A stretch of DNA of 64,000 nucleotides from Butyricimonas faecalis (lineage in GTDB: Bacteria; Bacteroidota; Bacteroidia; Bacteroidales; Marinifilaceae), in the NCBI RefSeq assembly GCF_003991565.1, contig NZ_CP032819.1, positions 1,054,001-1,118,000 of the forward strand. The letters are read 5' to 3'. The notes under the pieces were generated by a model that worked only from the letters and a program-made list of their open reading frames with translations, was not told the origin of the DNA and did no database searches. A program made the position numbers and the translations under genes. Shown piece by piece: positions 45,632-53,823 of the stretch (position 1 is the first letter of the stretch; every line of letters starts with the position of its first letter).

Positions 45632-47090
45632 TCTTATCTTTCTTTTTAAAGAAACCGATGATCTTCTTAACGAAATTAGTATACGACTCACTACTCATAA
45701 CAGCCGAATCCGTCATGGCCGTGTAAGTCAATATAGCACCCAACGGCAACAGAATCACGGAAGAAATCCACATTCCCTGCCAAGGTTCCAGCACCCCCTC
45801 CCGGGCCGCTCGTTCCCCCATCATCCAAATAATATAATACACGATAAACAGGAAAATCGAAACCACAACCGGAGCCCCCAATCCTCCTTTACGGATAATA
45901 CCCCCCAGCGGAGCCCCGATAAAGAAGAAAATAAAACAAGCAAACGACAAGGTAAACTTCCTGTGCCACTCGATATTATATCTACGAACGGACTCTTCGT
46001 CCCGTTTATTGATAGACAAATCATTCATATGACTCGCTTGAGCTCCTCGGGCAAGTTGCACGGCCTGATCAATCATGTTTTTCCGTTCCTCCACGTCAAA
46101 AGTCCGGTAAAGGCTATCCAAATTCCTAACGCACCCTCTCGTTTCTTCACGAATCACGCTATCCCGCTTATGATTTCTCTCCTGCTTTTTCACGTAATTA
46201 TCCCGAAGCATATCGTGCGCCTTTCTTTGTTTTCGACTTTCCAAACGTAAGGATAAGGCAGAGACCGTACTATCCAGTTGGGCGATATTCAACATCCCGT
46301 AGCTATTCTTGAATAAATCTTCATCTGTACGCTGCAAATCCTTATCGCCTAACGGGATAATAAAATACTGTTTATCAAACTGCACCCGTCGGAAAGGATA
46401 GGTTTTATTATTATTCGACTTCAACCCCTCGTCCGTGTACGTGTAACCATGATACAACTCCACCTCCATAAAACGCCCCGTCGGGTCTGCCTCCATGATA
46501 CCGGAATCAGCTATCGTCATCTCGTAATTCCCCCTTCTATCCGTATGATTGTATATCAGCATATCGTACATCATCCCCGTCTTCTTATCAATCTTATCCA
46601 CCTTGATACTATACCCTTCTATATCATTGATAAACACCCCTTCCTTTAACGACAACTCCGGTTTCTGTCGTTTTATATCGTACAGTAAACTACCCGCCTT
46701 CAAATTCGCGTAAGGAAGCACGTTATTAGAAAAGAAAAAAGCCGCTATCGTAAAAATAATAATCAACACGATCAACGGTTTCATGATCCGGTACAAGGAA
46801 ATACCTGCCGCTTTCAACGCCGTCAACTCGTAATTCTCTCCCAAACTACCAAACGTCATGATAGAGGCCAACAACACGGCTAACGGCAACCCCATGGGAA
46901 CCAGTGTCAATGACACGTAAAAAAGTAATTCCGAAATCACATGCCCTTCCAGTCCTTTTCCTACCAGATCATCAATATATCGCCACAAAAACTGCATGAT
47001 CAAAACGAACATACTGATAAAAAAGGTGGCCACGAAAGGACCGACAAAACTTTTAAGCATAAACAGGTGGAGCTTCTTCATCTTTAGCAC
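45624..47090 (-). CDS. LptF/LptG-family permease (YjgP/YjgQ)
   Basis: A 488-residue inner-membrane protein of the lipopolysaccharide transport ABC system. Three N-terminal helices (FVGPFVATFFISMFVLIMQF, LLFYVSLTLVPMGLPLAVLL) and three C-terminal ones (FACFIFFFIGAPLGGIIR, PVVVSIFLFIVYYIIWMMGE, WISSVILLPLGAILTYTAM) flank a periplasmic beta-jellyroll with a charged, coiled insertion around 270-350. The insertion (RKQRKAHDMLRDNYVKKQER) is longer than in E. coli but common in this phylum. A single gene is present here; the second permease and LptB are not in the window. It heads the operon lptF/G-fmt-pbpC. Confidence 0.93.
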   Translation of the reverse strand: MLKMKKLHLFMLKSFVGPFVATFFISMFVLIMQFLWRYIDDLVGKGLEGHVISELLFYVSLTLVPMGLPLAVLLASIMTFGSLGENYELTALKAAGISLYRIMKPLIVLIIIFTIAAFFFSNNVLPYANLKAGSLLYDIKRQKPELSLKEGVFINDIEGYSIKVDKIDKKTGMMYDMLIYNHTDRRGNYEMTIADSGIMEADPTGRFMEVELYHGYTYTDEGLKSNNNKTYPFRRVQFDKQYFIIPLGDKDLQRTDEDLFKNSYGMLNIAQLDSTVSALSLRLESRKQRKAHDMLRDNYVKKQERNHKRDSVIREETRGCVRNLDSLYRTFDVEERKNMIDQAVQLARGAQASHMNDLSINKRDEESVRRYNIEWHRKFTLSFACFIFFFIGAPLGGIIRKGGLGAPVVVSIFLFIVYYIIWMMGERAAREGVLEPWQGMWISSVILLPLGAILTYTAMTDSAVMSSESYTNFVKKIIGFFKKKDKNA

Positions 47091-47140
47091 CTTATATTGG
47101 TTTTCTTATTTTTCTACTTTACTCGTGATAAACGAATTCA

Positions 47141-47148
47141 CAAAGATA
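47141..47148 (-). promoter_or_regulatory. Probable -7 element of the lptF/G-fmt-pbpC operon
   Basis: CAAAGATA on the plus strand reads TATCTTTG on the minus strand, an exact TAnnTTTG match. It lies 51 bases upstream of the ATG at 47090, in the gap after the START-like gene. Confidence 0.45.
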
Positions 47149-47158
47149 GAAAAAAACT

Positions 47159-47536
47159 TTATCCGCCAACCGTACGATGTAACATTTCAACCTGTTTATT
47201 CCATAATTCTATGGCATCCTCCTCTTCATCAGTATCCACAAAATCCGTGATGATCAAAGCGACCTCCTCCGTCAAAGGCTCCACGTGGAGCGAAAATCCA
47301 AAAAATTCCTCCTCATCGTCCGCGTCCAACCACTTGAAACGCACGTAAGAATTTTTCTTCATATCCACTAACTTTGCTTCTTCACCAATACCATCCCACA
47401 CAAACGTGAAGATATTACCAGCATGTTTCACATCATCGGAAAACCACTCCGCCAAACCGGGAGCAGTACTTAGACGGGAGAACAATATTGTCACCGACGA
47501 TGAGAAAATATACTCCAAATCGATTCTTTTCCTCAT
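47159..47536 (-). CDS. START-like domain protein
   Basis: A 125-residue soluble protein with the SRPBCC/START-like helix-grip pattern: RIDLEYIFSSSVTILFSRLS, PGLAEWFSDDVKHAGNIFTF, GFSLHVEPLTEEVALIITDF, then a C-terminal amphipathic helix LWNKQVEMLHRTVGG. Small acidic members of this family are common single-copy genes in Bacteroidota, and resemble the activator-of-Hsp90 homologue fold. They probably bind a hydrophobic ligand, but no specific ligand is known. It lies upstream of the lptF/G operon on the same strand. Confidence 0.85.
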   Translation of the reverse strand: MRKRIDLEYIFSSSVTILFSRLSTAPGLAEWFSDDVKHAGNIFTFVWDGIGEEAKLVDMKKNSYVRFKWLDADDEEEFFGFSLHVEPLTEEVALIITDFVDTDEEEDAIELWNKQVEMLHRTVGG

Positions 47537-47621
47537 ACTTCATTTCAATTTGCCCGACAATATATAAAAGTTTTACCGGATATACAAGAAAAAACAAGAC
47601 TTTAAAACGAAAGCATTCCCG

Positions 47622-48971
47622 TTATTGCTGAATCCCGGAGTCCGCGATCAACCGATCGCCTGCAAAACCGGACAACACGGTCTCCTTGAATTGCTTTTTC
47701 CAGACTGCATCCCGACTTTCGTCCACCCTCGAAAAACGAATGATAATATCTCCCACCGACATCGCGTGAAGATCTGAAGCCGGATAATAAAAATAATCAT
47801 CCTCCTCCTTCGCCTCTACCAAAATATGCAAATCCACCAACTCTTGCAACACGATACGCAACTTCCCGGTGTTAATCTTCAATTCCTTGTTAATCATCCC
47901 CAAACTGGGTCCCCCGTCACCGTTCACGTACACCCTAGCCACGAACTTCATGATTTTCAGTGCACACTCCAAAGTCTCCATCCAAGCCGTATCCCCGAAC
48001 AACTCGTTCTTGTACATGAAATGCCTGTTCCGGAAAATATAACACAACTCCGTACCCCACAACACGACACTCCAACTCAACTGCAACCACACCAGCAACA
48101 ACGGCAAGGCAGCCAACGTACCGTATATGGCACTATAAGAACTCATGCCTATCTGGAAACGGATATAAAACCACTGAATGATCTGGTAAACCGTCCCGGC
48201 AATCATCGCCGCCACGAAAGCGTGCTTGAACTTCACCGGAGTCGCCGGCATAAACATATACAGAAAGATAAATAACATCCACACCAGCATATAAGGCAGT
48301 AACTTAATCAGAACTTGCAGAAAAGAACTGATTAACGGGAAACTCTCCTGCCAACCGGAACCTGTCATAAGCAAATTCAGACTACTCACGAGAATCATCA
48401 GAATCGGGGCAATAAAGATAATCGAGAAATAATCCGTGAACATCCGCCGCAAACTTCGTCCCTTGCGTACTCCCCAGATACGATTCATCGTCATTTCGGT
48501 ACTATTCAACACCTTGATCACCGACCAAAGTAAAATCACGATACCGACACCCGTGATCACCCCCCCCTTGGCATGATCAATCGCCCTCGTGACATACTCC
48601 AGCAACTGTCCGGCAAACTCCTGGTTATCCCCCACGTGCATCATAAACTCTCTCTCCAACACCTCGCGGGCGCCAAAACCGGCAGCCAACGCGAAAGCCA
48701 GCGCCATCAATGGGATAAACGACAGAATCGAGTAGAACGTGAGAGCCGAAGCCGAAATGGTACAAGCATCCTTGATAAAACGATTGAAAGAAACCACCAC
48801 GATGGACAACGCCTTTTGTAAGAACTCCGTGATCACGAAACGATTCCCGTAATCCCTGCGCAACACCATGTAATGGTAGTCCAAGTCCAACAGGCAATCC
48901 ATACGACGGAGTATCTCTTTTTTATACCGAAGCAACAAACTTATCCCCTTGTGCTCTTCCAATCTGTTCAT
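47622..48971 (-). CDS. YihY/BrkB-family membrane protein
   Basis: A 449-residue integral membrane protein, formerly mis-named RNase BN. Six helices lie between about residues 65 and 315 (SASALTFYSILSFIPLMALA, GVITGVGIVILLWSVIKVLN, YFSIIFIAPILMILVSSLNL, MLVWMLFIFLYMFMPATPVK, ALPLLLVWLQLSWSVVLWG). The motif WGVRKGRSLRRMFTDYFS and the VKFKHAFVAAMIAGTVYQI block are typical. The C-terminal 120 residues (LGMINKELKINTGKLRIVLQ, LVEAKEEDDYFYYPAS) look like a winged-helix domain, as in many Bacteroidota members. The function is unknown. Confidence 0.92.
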   Translation of the reverse strand: MNRLEEHKGISLLLRYKKEILRRMDCLLDLDYHYMVLRRDYGNRFVITEFLQKALSIVVVSFNRFIKDACTISASALTFYSILSFIPLMALAFALAAGFGAREVLEREFMMHVGDNQEFAGQLLEYVTRAIDHAKGGVITGVGIVILLWSVIKVLNSTEMTMNRIWGVRKGRSLRRMFTDYFSIIFIAPILMILVSSLNLLMTGSGWQESFPLISSFLQVLIKLLPYMLVWMLFIFLYMFMPATPVKFKHAFVAAMIAGTVYQIIQWFYIRFQIGMSSYSAIYGTLAALPLLLVWLQLSWSVVLWGTELCYIFRNRHFMYKNELFGDTAWMETLECALKIMKFVARVYVNGDGGPSLGMINKELKINTGKLRIVLQELVDLHILVEAKEEDDYFYYPASDLHAMSVGDIIIRFSRVDESRDAVWKKQFKETVLSGFAGDRLIADSGIQQ

Positions 48972-48999
48972 ATCCCTTTTCTTTGAAAATATTTGATTT

Positions 49000-49007
49000 C
49001 AAAGGTA
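49000..49007 (-). promoter_or_regulatory. Probable -7 element of the YihY gene
   Basis: CAAAGGTA on the plus strand reads TACCTTTG, an exact TAnnTTTG match, 28 bases before the ATG at 48971. It sits right behind the terminator of the upstream gene. Confidence 0.5.
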
Positions 49008-49008
49008 C

Positions 49009-49038
49009 GAAAAACCCCGCAACTTTCGTTACGGGGCT
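49009..49038 (-). terminator. Terminator of the cysteate synthase gene
   Basis: On the minus strand CCCCGTAAC pairs with GTTGCGGGG (one G-U) around a GAAA tetraloop, followed by TTTTTCG. It begins 15 bases after the stop of the gene at 49053. Confidence 0.85.
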
Positions 49039-49052
49039 TTTAATATATTTCA

Positions 49053-50333
49053 TTATTTCCCGATCAGCTCTCTCACCTTCGTTTTTACCATCTCCGGGTC
49101 CGGATTTACCGGGAACACCAAATCAGGCTTCTGCCGCATCGGATTAAACTCTTTTTTATAGCGTCCAATTCCTCCCCCCGTGATATTCAACATAATCACG
49201 GCATCCTTCTCTACCCGTCCCTCCCGGACACATTGCATCAAACTGGCCAAAGCAACTGCTGCCGCCGGCTCAATATCAATCCCTTCCAACTTCTCGAACA
49301 ACGCCCCGGCCTCCATAGCCTCTTCATTCGTTGCCAAGAACATATCTCCCCCCGTTGCCACCAACGCGTCATACAACCCGCCCTTCAACGAGTAAGGAGG
49401 TTTACGATTGGACAACACCTTGGCACACATCTCCTTCACTTGCTCCCTGGCTGTATTTTCATCCAAAGGCAACAAGGCACGAGAACCCGCCTTCCACGCG
49501 TCATACATCAACGAGAAAGGAACATTTTGAGAAACCATCAATTTCATCCAATGCGAACCGAAACGCCCATCGGCAATAAATCGTTTATTGGCCTCCCACG
49601 CGGCAATAGCCCCGGTTCCACTACCCACGGCCTGGAAATAGTAATCCGGAATACGCCCGATCTTCTCCACGGCCGACAACACCGTGGTTCCCATCCCGTC
49701 ACGACGAGCCACGTTCTTGGCCCCTCCCTCCGGGTAGAAAAACTCCATCTCACATATGATATTAGATAAATGTATCGCGTCAAAATAATCACATCCTGAA
49801 GCCGCACAAACCAATTTCACGCAATCATTCCACGGCCCATCCGCCCAAATCGCCTCCAAATTATCTTCCGGCACACACAACAACAACGGGATATGATTCT
49901 CCGAACATACACGCCCGAAAGCCCTCGCCGTGTTTCCGGCAGAAGCTACCACCATAATCTTGTCCGTAAAAGCGTTATTCCGCGCGCACACCGAAAACGC
50001 TTCACACTCCTTGAAAGACCCCGTCTTCATCATGGCCTTCCGTTCCGGCCAATACCCATTAAACGTTATGTACAAATTAGACAGTCCCAAATGTGCAGCC
50101 AACCCCTCACTCTTGTAAGTCACGGGAGCCCCGGAACCTTCCAACGTCCGGCAAATAGGCATCCAGTTCGCGTACCTGTAAATACCGGGCAGATCATTTC
50201 TCACCTCAAATTGACGTTTTGCATAATTTGCATAGATCAATGCTGCACCATCCTTACGGGGACATTCCAACTCCCACTCTTTATCCTCAAAAGTAGTCCC
50301 ACAACATGCTGACTCTAAATGATAACTTGTCAT
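49053..50333 (-). CDS. Cysteate synthase (threonine synthase paralogue)
   Basis: A 426-residue PLP enzyme from the ATG at 50333. It resembles threonine synthase but follows the archaeal cysteate synthase (Methanosarcina) closely: GAPVTYKSEGLAAHLGLSNL, YITFNGYWPERKAMMKTGSF with the PLP lysine K108 in SFKE, EGGAKNVARRDGMGTTVLSA, YYFQAVGSGTGAIAAWEANK and PYSLKGGLYDALVATGGDMF. The enzyme makes L-cysteate from O-phosphoserine and sulfite. In gut Bacteroidota such as Alistipes and Odoribacter, cysteate feeds sulfonolipid (sulfobacin-type) synthesis. The alternative, a divergent threonine synthase, cannot be fully excluded. Monocistronic. Confidence 0.83.
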   Translation of the reverse strand: MTSYHLESACCGTTFEDKEWELECPRKDGAALIYANYAKRQFEVRNDLPGIYRYANWMPICRTLEGSGAPVTYKSEGLAAHLGLSNLYITFNGYWPERKAMMKTGSFKECEAFSVCARNNAFTDKIMVVASAGNTARAFGRVCSENHIPLLLCVPEDNLEAIWADGPWNDCVKLVCAASGCDYFDAIHLSNIICEMEFFYPEGGAKNVARRDGMGTTVLSAVEKIGRIPDYYFQAVGSGTGAIAAWEANKRFIADGRFGSHWMKLMVSQNVPFSLMYDAWKAGSRALLPLDENTAREQVKEMCAKVLSNRKPPYSLKGGLYDALVATGGDMFLATNEEAMEAGALFEKLEGIDIEPAAAVALASLMQCVREGRVEKDAVIMLNITGGGIGRYKKEFNPMRQKPDLVFPVNPDPEMVKTKVRELIGK

Positions 50334-50420
50334 AAATTCTTTCCTTGATTTGTACATTTCTTTATACGTACAAAAATAGAGCATTCAAACCCGCCATAAC
50401 AGAGTATAAATACCACTTTT

Positions 50421-50452
50421 ATTTTAAATTCTAAATTCTAAATTCTAAATTT
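50421..50452 (-). repeat. Period-7 AT tract at the end of the SIR2 gene
   Basis: Four near-identical TAAATTC units lie directly behind the SIR2 gene. The stop codon of that gene (complement of 50445-50447) lies in the first unit, so the repeat supplies the gene end. Confidence 0.65.
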
Positions 50453-51545
50453 CTTTTAACTTCCCCACGTATTCCGGCACCGTCAACCGCATAATATCCC
50501 CCTCCGAAATACGACTCCCGAAGAAATTGCGATAACGTTCCGCTTCCGCCTCCACGCGAGGATTATAGGGATAAAGGACAACCTGTATTTCCGCGTCCGG
50601 GCGAATCATTCGGGCGAGCAACTGCCTGATTTCAAAATCGGCAGCAGGCAAAGAGTAGCCGATAAACACGATTCTCGTGGCCTCCGACAGCTCGATCGCC
50701 GCGTTCTGCCAAACCAACTTAATTTGAATATTACTCAGATTCTTCAAATACGTCGGCAACAACAGATTACTCTGCAGCTTGATCGAATTAATCTCCGGCA
50801 TACCGTAATTTTTCCGGCAATGCCGACAATACGCCGCCTTCATAATCTCAATCTCTTCCCCGAAACGCACGTACATACGCTGGCACATAGGACACTGAAA
50901 CCAGTTCATCGACCCGTGCAACTTCAACAATTTAATATTGTATCCGCCATACCCCACGGCAAGCAACCCCGGCTTAATCGTGTCATCATTCGCCTCCCAA
51001 GAACTCACGTAACAACAGTAATCCACCACGCTCAATTTCTCCGGGTGCCCGTTCTCAATCGCCCGTTTCAACGCGTGATCAAACATCACATCCCAATTGG
51101 TTGTGATCACGGCCACCCGATCCACCCCGTCCACCATACGCTGCCGGGCAATCTGGTTTACATATTCCGCGAACTCATCTATATAATCACAGCAAGCCCG
51201 GTTTTTCTTGAAACTATAATTCACCGCGGCTCCCATCAGCGCGTTAAACTCCTCCCGCAGTTCCACCAACCCCCTCGAACTATAACGACCAATAGAAAGT
51301 CCATCCCATATACAACGGTCTATCGGCGTGAATATATCCTCTAATTGTACATTACAATAATGATCCTCATAAATATGTAACTCCTCCTTCAGAAAGCCTA
51401 TAAAATTATCCTTGGCTTTAATTAAACGCTCGTTACCTCGCGTAAAATCCTCATCTAAAATTGTTTTAATAATTTCGTTCTGAACTAGCCCTCCAGCCTC
51501 CTTAGAAAAACCAGACCCCAAAAAATAAACCGTCTTCTCCATCAT
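50445..51545 (-). CDS. SIR2-domain protein with zinc ribbon
   Basis: A 366-residue cytoplasmic protein of the SIR2-like class. The NAD-binding start is TVYFLGSGFSKEAGG (GAGxS-like). VAVITTNWDVMFDHALKRAI is the TTN-D motif of SIR2_2 proteins. LKLHGSMNWFQCPMCQRMYV has the catalytic His, followed by a second pair CRHC, so a four-cysteine zinc site is built in. RIVFIGYSLPAADFEIRQLL closes the fold. In bacteria, SIR2 domains without a deacetylase partner often act as NADases in phage defence (Thoeris, DSR and similar); here no partner gene is adjacent, so defence is only inference. It opens the accessory region 50.4-55.3 kb. Confidence 0.85.
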   Translation of the reverse strand: MMEKTVYFLGSGFSKEAGGLVQNEIIKTILDEDFTRGNERLIKAKDNFIGFLKEELHIYEDHYCNVQLEDIFTPIDRCIWDGLSIGRYSSRGLVELREEFNALMGAAVNYSFKKNRACCDYIDEFAEYVNQIARQRMVDGVDRVAVITTNWDVMFDHALKRAIENGHPEKLSVVDYCCYVSSWEANDDTIKPGLLAVGYGGYNIKLLKLHGSMNWFQCPMCQRMYVRFGEEIEIMKAAYCRHCRKNYGMPEINSIKLQSNLLLPTYLKNLSNIQIKLVWQNAAIELSEATRIVFIGYSLPAADFEIRQLLARMIRPDAEIQVVLYPYNPRVEAEAERYRNFFGSRISEGDIMRLTVPEYVGKLKEI

Positions 51546-51659
51546 TGCACCTTAGTTTTTATTACTCTTACAAAAATAGCATTTATCCCTTTCAAAAAAA
51601 TGACATTCCTATTAATTTCTCTCTATTTCATCTACAATTTTTTAGCCTAATAGCTTCTC

Positions 51660-51960
51660 TAATTTCCCTAGAATTACCAATCAAGTTCTAAAGATATACT
51701 GTTGATAATAGGGATCAACTTCAGTACATTTTCGAATCACCTTCGGTGCAAAGACCTTCAGGAGCGAAGATGTACCGTTTTTGATCCATGACGGTTCCAA
51801 AGATAAAAGGGCTCTGCCCTAAGAATGCACCCCGTCAACTCCTAACAAGGTAACTAACCCATTACCAAGCGGTTTCACCACACGTAGAGAGTATTAATGC
51901 ACCTCACACCCCTTTGGTGTTGAGCAGCGGGACAGGCGAAACCATCTGACATATCTAATA
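51660..51960. other. Hairpin-rich intergenic stretch, possible structured RNA or mobile-element remnant
   Basis: No gene fits here. Five stems are seen: TACTGTTGAT/ATCAA-CAGTA (51697-51726, 3-base bulge), ACCGT/ACGGT (51774-51795), AGGGC/GCCCT (51808-51820), GGTAA/TTACC (51850-51867) and ACACC/GGTGT (51906-51920). The 16-base block ATTACCAAGCGGTTTC (51862-51877) is the exact inverse of the loop of the palindromic unit at 53928-53943. The base composition is more GC-rich than the genes to its right. A family could not be assigned. Confidence 0.5.
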
Positions 51961-51964
51961 TAGT

Positions 51965-52366
51965 TTACCTCTTTGTCATTGGAAACATTTGTTTTGCCCT
52001 CTCATTTCCGAGTTCTTCCAGTCTCTTTTTTGTAGTTAAATAATTTTTATCAGCAAAAAGTTTTACTATATCAATTAATTCATTTTGCAAAAAATCTTTA
52101 TATTCCTCTATGGTTGTTACATGATTAAGATTTTTCTCATCATATAATAAAGCTTTTACTAATGCTAAATCATACCAGTCCTCGTCTAGATGATTATTCC
52201 GAATATCTATCGATTTAAAAGATTTAGAAACACTAAATCTCAATTGAAAAATACCGTTACTGAATACATCATAGCAATCCCCAAAAAATGCAGATACATC
52301 TTTCGCTATCAATTTAAATCCATTTGACATTAAAGTGTCATATATTTTTTCATCATTTTCCATCAC
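51965..52366 (-). CDS. Hypothetical protein, AT-rich orphan (third of three)
   Basis: A 133-residue soluble, acidic protein without a signal peptide or a domain I recognise. It begins MMENDEKIYDTLMSNGFKLI and ends in a charged helix (KRLEELGNERAKQMFPMTKR). Small acidic cytoplasmic proteins of this kind next to mobile elements are often orphan immunity proteins of polymorphic toxins, but nothing here proves it. Base composition is far more AT-rich than the chromosome around it, a sign of transfer. It is 2 bases downstream of the 60-residue gene, in one transcript with it. Confidence 0.65.
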   Translation of the reverse strand: MMENDEKIYDTLMSNGFKLIAKDVSAFFGDCYDVFSNGIFQLRFSVSKSFKSIDIRNNHLDEDWYDLALVKALLYDEKNLNHVTTIEEYKDFLQNELIDIVKLFADKNYLTTKKRLEELGNERAKQMFPMTKR

Positions 52367-52368
52367 CT

Positions 52369-52551
52369 CTATTTAATTAACCACTGTCCGTCAGAACTTA
52401 CTTTATAACCTTTTTCGAATAAATAATTTAGTTCCTTTTCATAAAAACTATTGGGCTTGACTCTATTTAGCGGTGTAGCTAATCTTATTTTGTCGCCTCT
52501 TGAGAAAATACTTAATAGGCTATTTAGTAAACATTTCTCAAGGTAACACAT
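52369..52551 (-). CDS. Small hypothetical protein (second of three)
   Basis: A 60-residue basic protein (MCYLEKCLLNSLLSIFSRGD; ends KGYKVSSDGQWLIK). Its start overlaps the last 14 bases of the membrane protein gene upstream, and its stop lies 2 bases before the next start, which suggests it is a real member of a tight three-gene run. I recognise no domain. It could also be the remnant of a longer gene. Confidence 0.45.
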   Translation of the reverse strand: MCYLEKCLLNSLLSIFSRGDKIRLATPLNRVKPNSFYEKELNYLFEKGYKVSSDGQWLIK

Positions 52552-52954
52552 ATCCTATTTTCCTTATAATCAAAATGCTAACAACATATGAAAATACAAC
52601 ATAACCTACAAACCCCAAGGGAATAATGAGATAATTTAGTCCAACAATTCCAAAATCACGATTCAAATAAATGCACGATTCAAACAAATACATGTATATC
52701 AAAGGTATTAATATTATAATTACCCACTTCTCAACCCAATGTATGTATCTATTTTTTTTGAAAACAAGATACAATTTATACAAAATATAACATACTAACA
52801 ACAATATAAATAAACATCCACATAAAACTTTATTCGTAAAATCTCCGTTAAAAACATATTGTGTTAAATATAACCACGAGTTATATAAATAAAAATCAAA
52901 CAACAATATAATTATTATTAACATTGTCGATATTAGAAATACTTTTCTTTTCAT
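52538..52954 (-). CDS. Hypothetical four-helix membrane protein (first of three)
   Basis: A 138-residue protein with about four transmembrane helices: VFLISTMLIIIILLFDFYLY, VLCGCLFILLLVCYILYKLY, WVIIILIPLIYMYLFESCIY and YLIIPLGFVGYVVFSYVVSI. No family recognised. It heads the AT-rich three-gene run and is divergent from the truncated IS982 remnant. Its extreme AT content and lack of recognisable relatives point to recent acquisition. Confidence 0.6.
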   Translation of the reverse strand: MKRKVFLISTMLIIIILLFDFYLYNSWLYLTQYVFNGDFTNKVLCGCLFILLLVCYILYKLYLVFKKNRYIHWVEKWVIIILIPLIYMYLFESCIYLNRDFGIVGLNYLIIPLGFVGYVVFSYVVSILIIRKIGYVLP

Positions 52955-52964
52955 CTTTTACTAT

Positions 52965-53167
52965 TTTAACGTGAGTTCGACATAAGGATCAAAATTATTT
53001 GCTTAAATACTAGAAATACAGCAATAAAAGTTGTAAATTTATAGTGCCAAAAATAAAATAAAACGATTATCACTATGTTCTCAGAGGCTAAAGTTACAGA
53101 GATTTATTGTATGGCGGACAATTTTTGCAAAGGATTTGTGTTACAACAAGAAAATTACTTTCTATAA
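52965..53167 (+). mobile_element. Left-end remnant of an IS982-type element
   Basis: The stretch contains a leader without genes and then the first 30 codons of a transposase (53075-53167). The possible left end is near GTGAGTTCGACATAAGG (about 52970). The right part of the element is missing; the next gene starts 18 bases after the early stop. The exact end is not determined. Confidence 0.5.
53075..53167 (+). pseudogene. Truncated IS982-family transposase (first 30 residues)
   Basis: ATG at 53075 reads MFSEAKVTEIYCMADNFCKG, then ends at TAA after 30 codons. This matches the usual N-terminus of Bacteroidota IS982 transposases (KVTEI-x-C-MAD-x-FCK pattern). The catalytic DDE part is absent. 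The fragment is too short for gene finders. It sits directly upstream of a lipoprotein gene and may have brought a promoter. Confidence 0.65.
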
Positions 53168-53184
53168 CATACAAAACTAATACT

Positions 53185-53811
53185 ATGAAAACATTATTTT
53201 GTATATTAATCATTATCAGCATTATCGGTTGCAATGGAATGGATAAATCAGCCAAAAAAGAATTAACAAAAGAGCAAAAAAGCATTATAGAATCAATAGT
53301 TTCTTTCGCAGACTCAATCGGGGGGAAGAGTCGTTCCTCCAGCACTATGCTTTCAAGAATTGCAGCCATTAAAGCCAACGACGTGGAGTTTTTAAACTTC
53401 TACTACTTTGATATGGATAAATTTTATGAAGATCCAACTCCCGAAAATCTTCTCTTATCCTTGTATCAACCGGACGATTTTGCCATGCTTGTCGTGCAAG
53501 AAAAAGCTAGGAATTCATACGCGTTAACAACTAAAAAACAAAAATCCAATTGGGTCCCCAATGCAATGATGCATGACTTTGGAGAAAAGATCCTACATGT
53601 TAAATCCAAAATTCCAAATGTCGAAAATTCTGATTTCCGAATTTTCCAATTCGAGGCTCTATATTTTTACACCTACACAAGTAAAGGAGAGAGAGTCTAT
53701 GAAGACATGCGAGGAAACGTCTTTACTCCCGGAATGATGTGCGACCGCTTACTTACAGTCATCAACGCGATAAAACAAGCAGCAGAAGAAGGAAATATAC
53801 TCTACCTCTAG
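53185..53811 (+). CDS. Hypothetical lipoprotein
   Basis: A 208-residue protein starting at the ATG at 53185 with a short lipoprotein signal (TLFCILIIISIIGCNGMDKS; Cys near residue 16). The mature part is mixed alpha/beta with FYYFDMDKFYEDPTPENLLL, HDFGEKILHVKSKIPNVENS and an aromatic FQFEALYFYTYTSKGERVYE segment. I recognise no domain. It lies between the IS982 remnant and the IS110 element, with a terminator hairpin behind it, and appears to be an orphan accessory gene. Confidence 0.7.
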   Translation: MKTLFCILIIISIIGCNGMDKSAKKELTKEQKSIIESIVSFADSIGGKSRSSSTMLSRIAAIKANDVEFLNFYYFDMDKFYEDPTPENLLLSLYQPDDFAMLVVQEKARNSYALTTKKQKSNWVPNAMMHDFGEKILHVKSKIPNVENSDFRIFQFEALYFYTYTSKGERVYEDMRGNVFTPGMMCDRLLTVINAIKQAAEEGNILYL

Positions 53812-53823
53812 TTAAGGTTATCA

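Noticed and set aside
49053..50333. Plain threonine synthase annotation
   Set aside because: Motifs around the PLP lysine and YITFNGYWPERKA follow cysteate synthase more closely; threonine synthase is kept only as the alternative.
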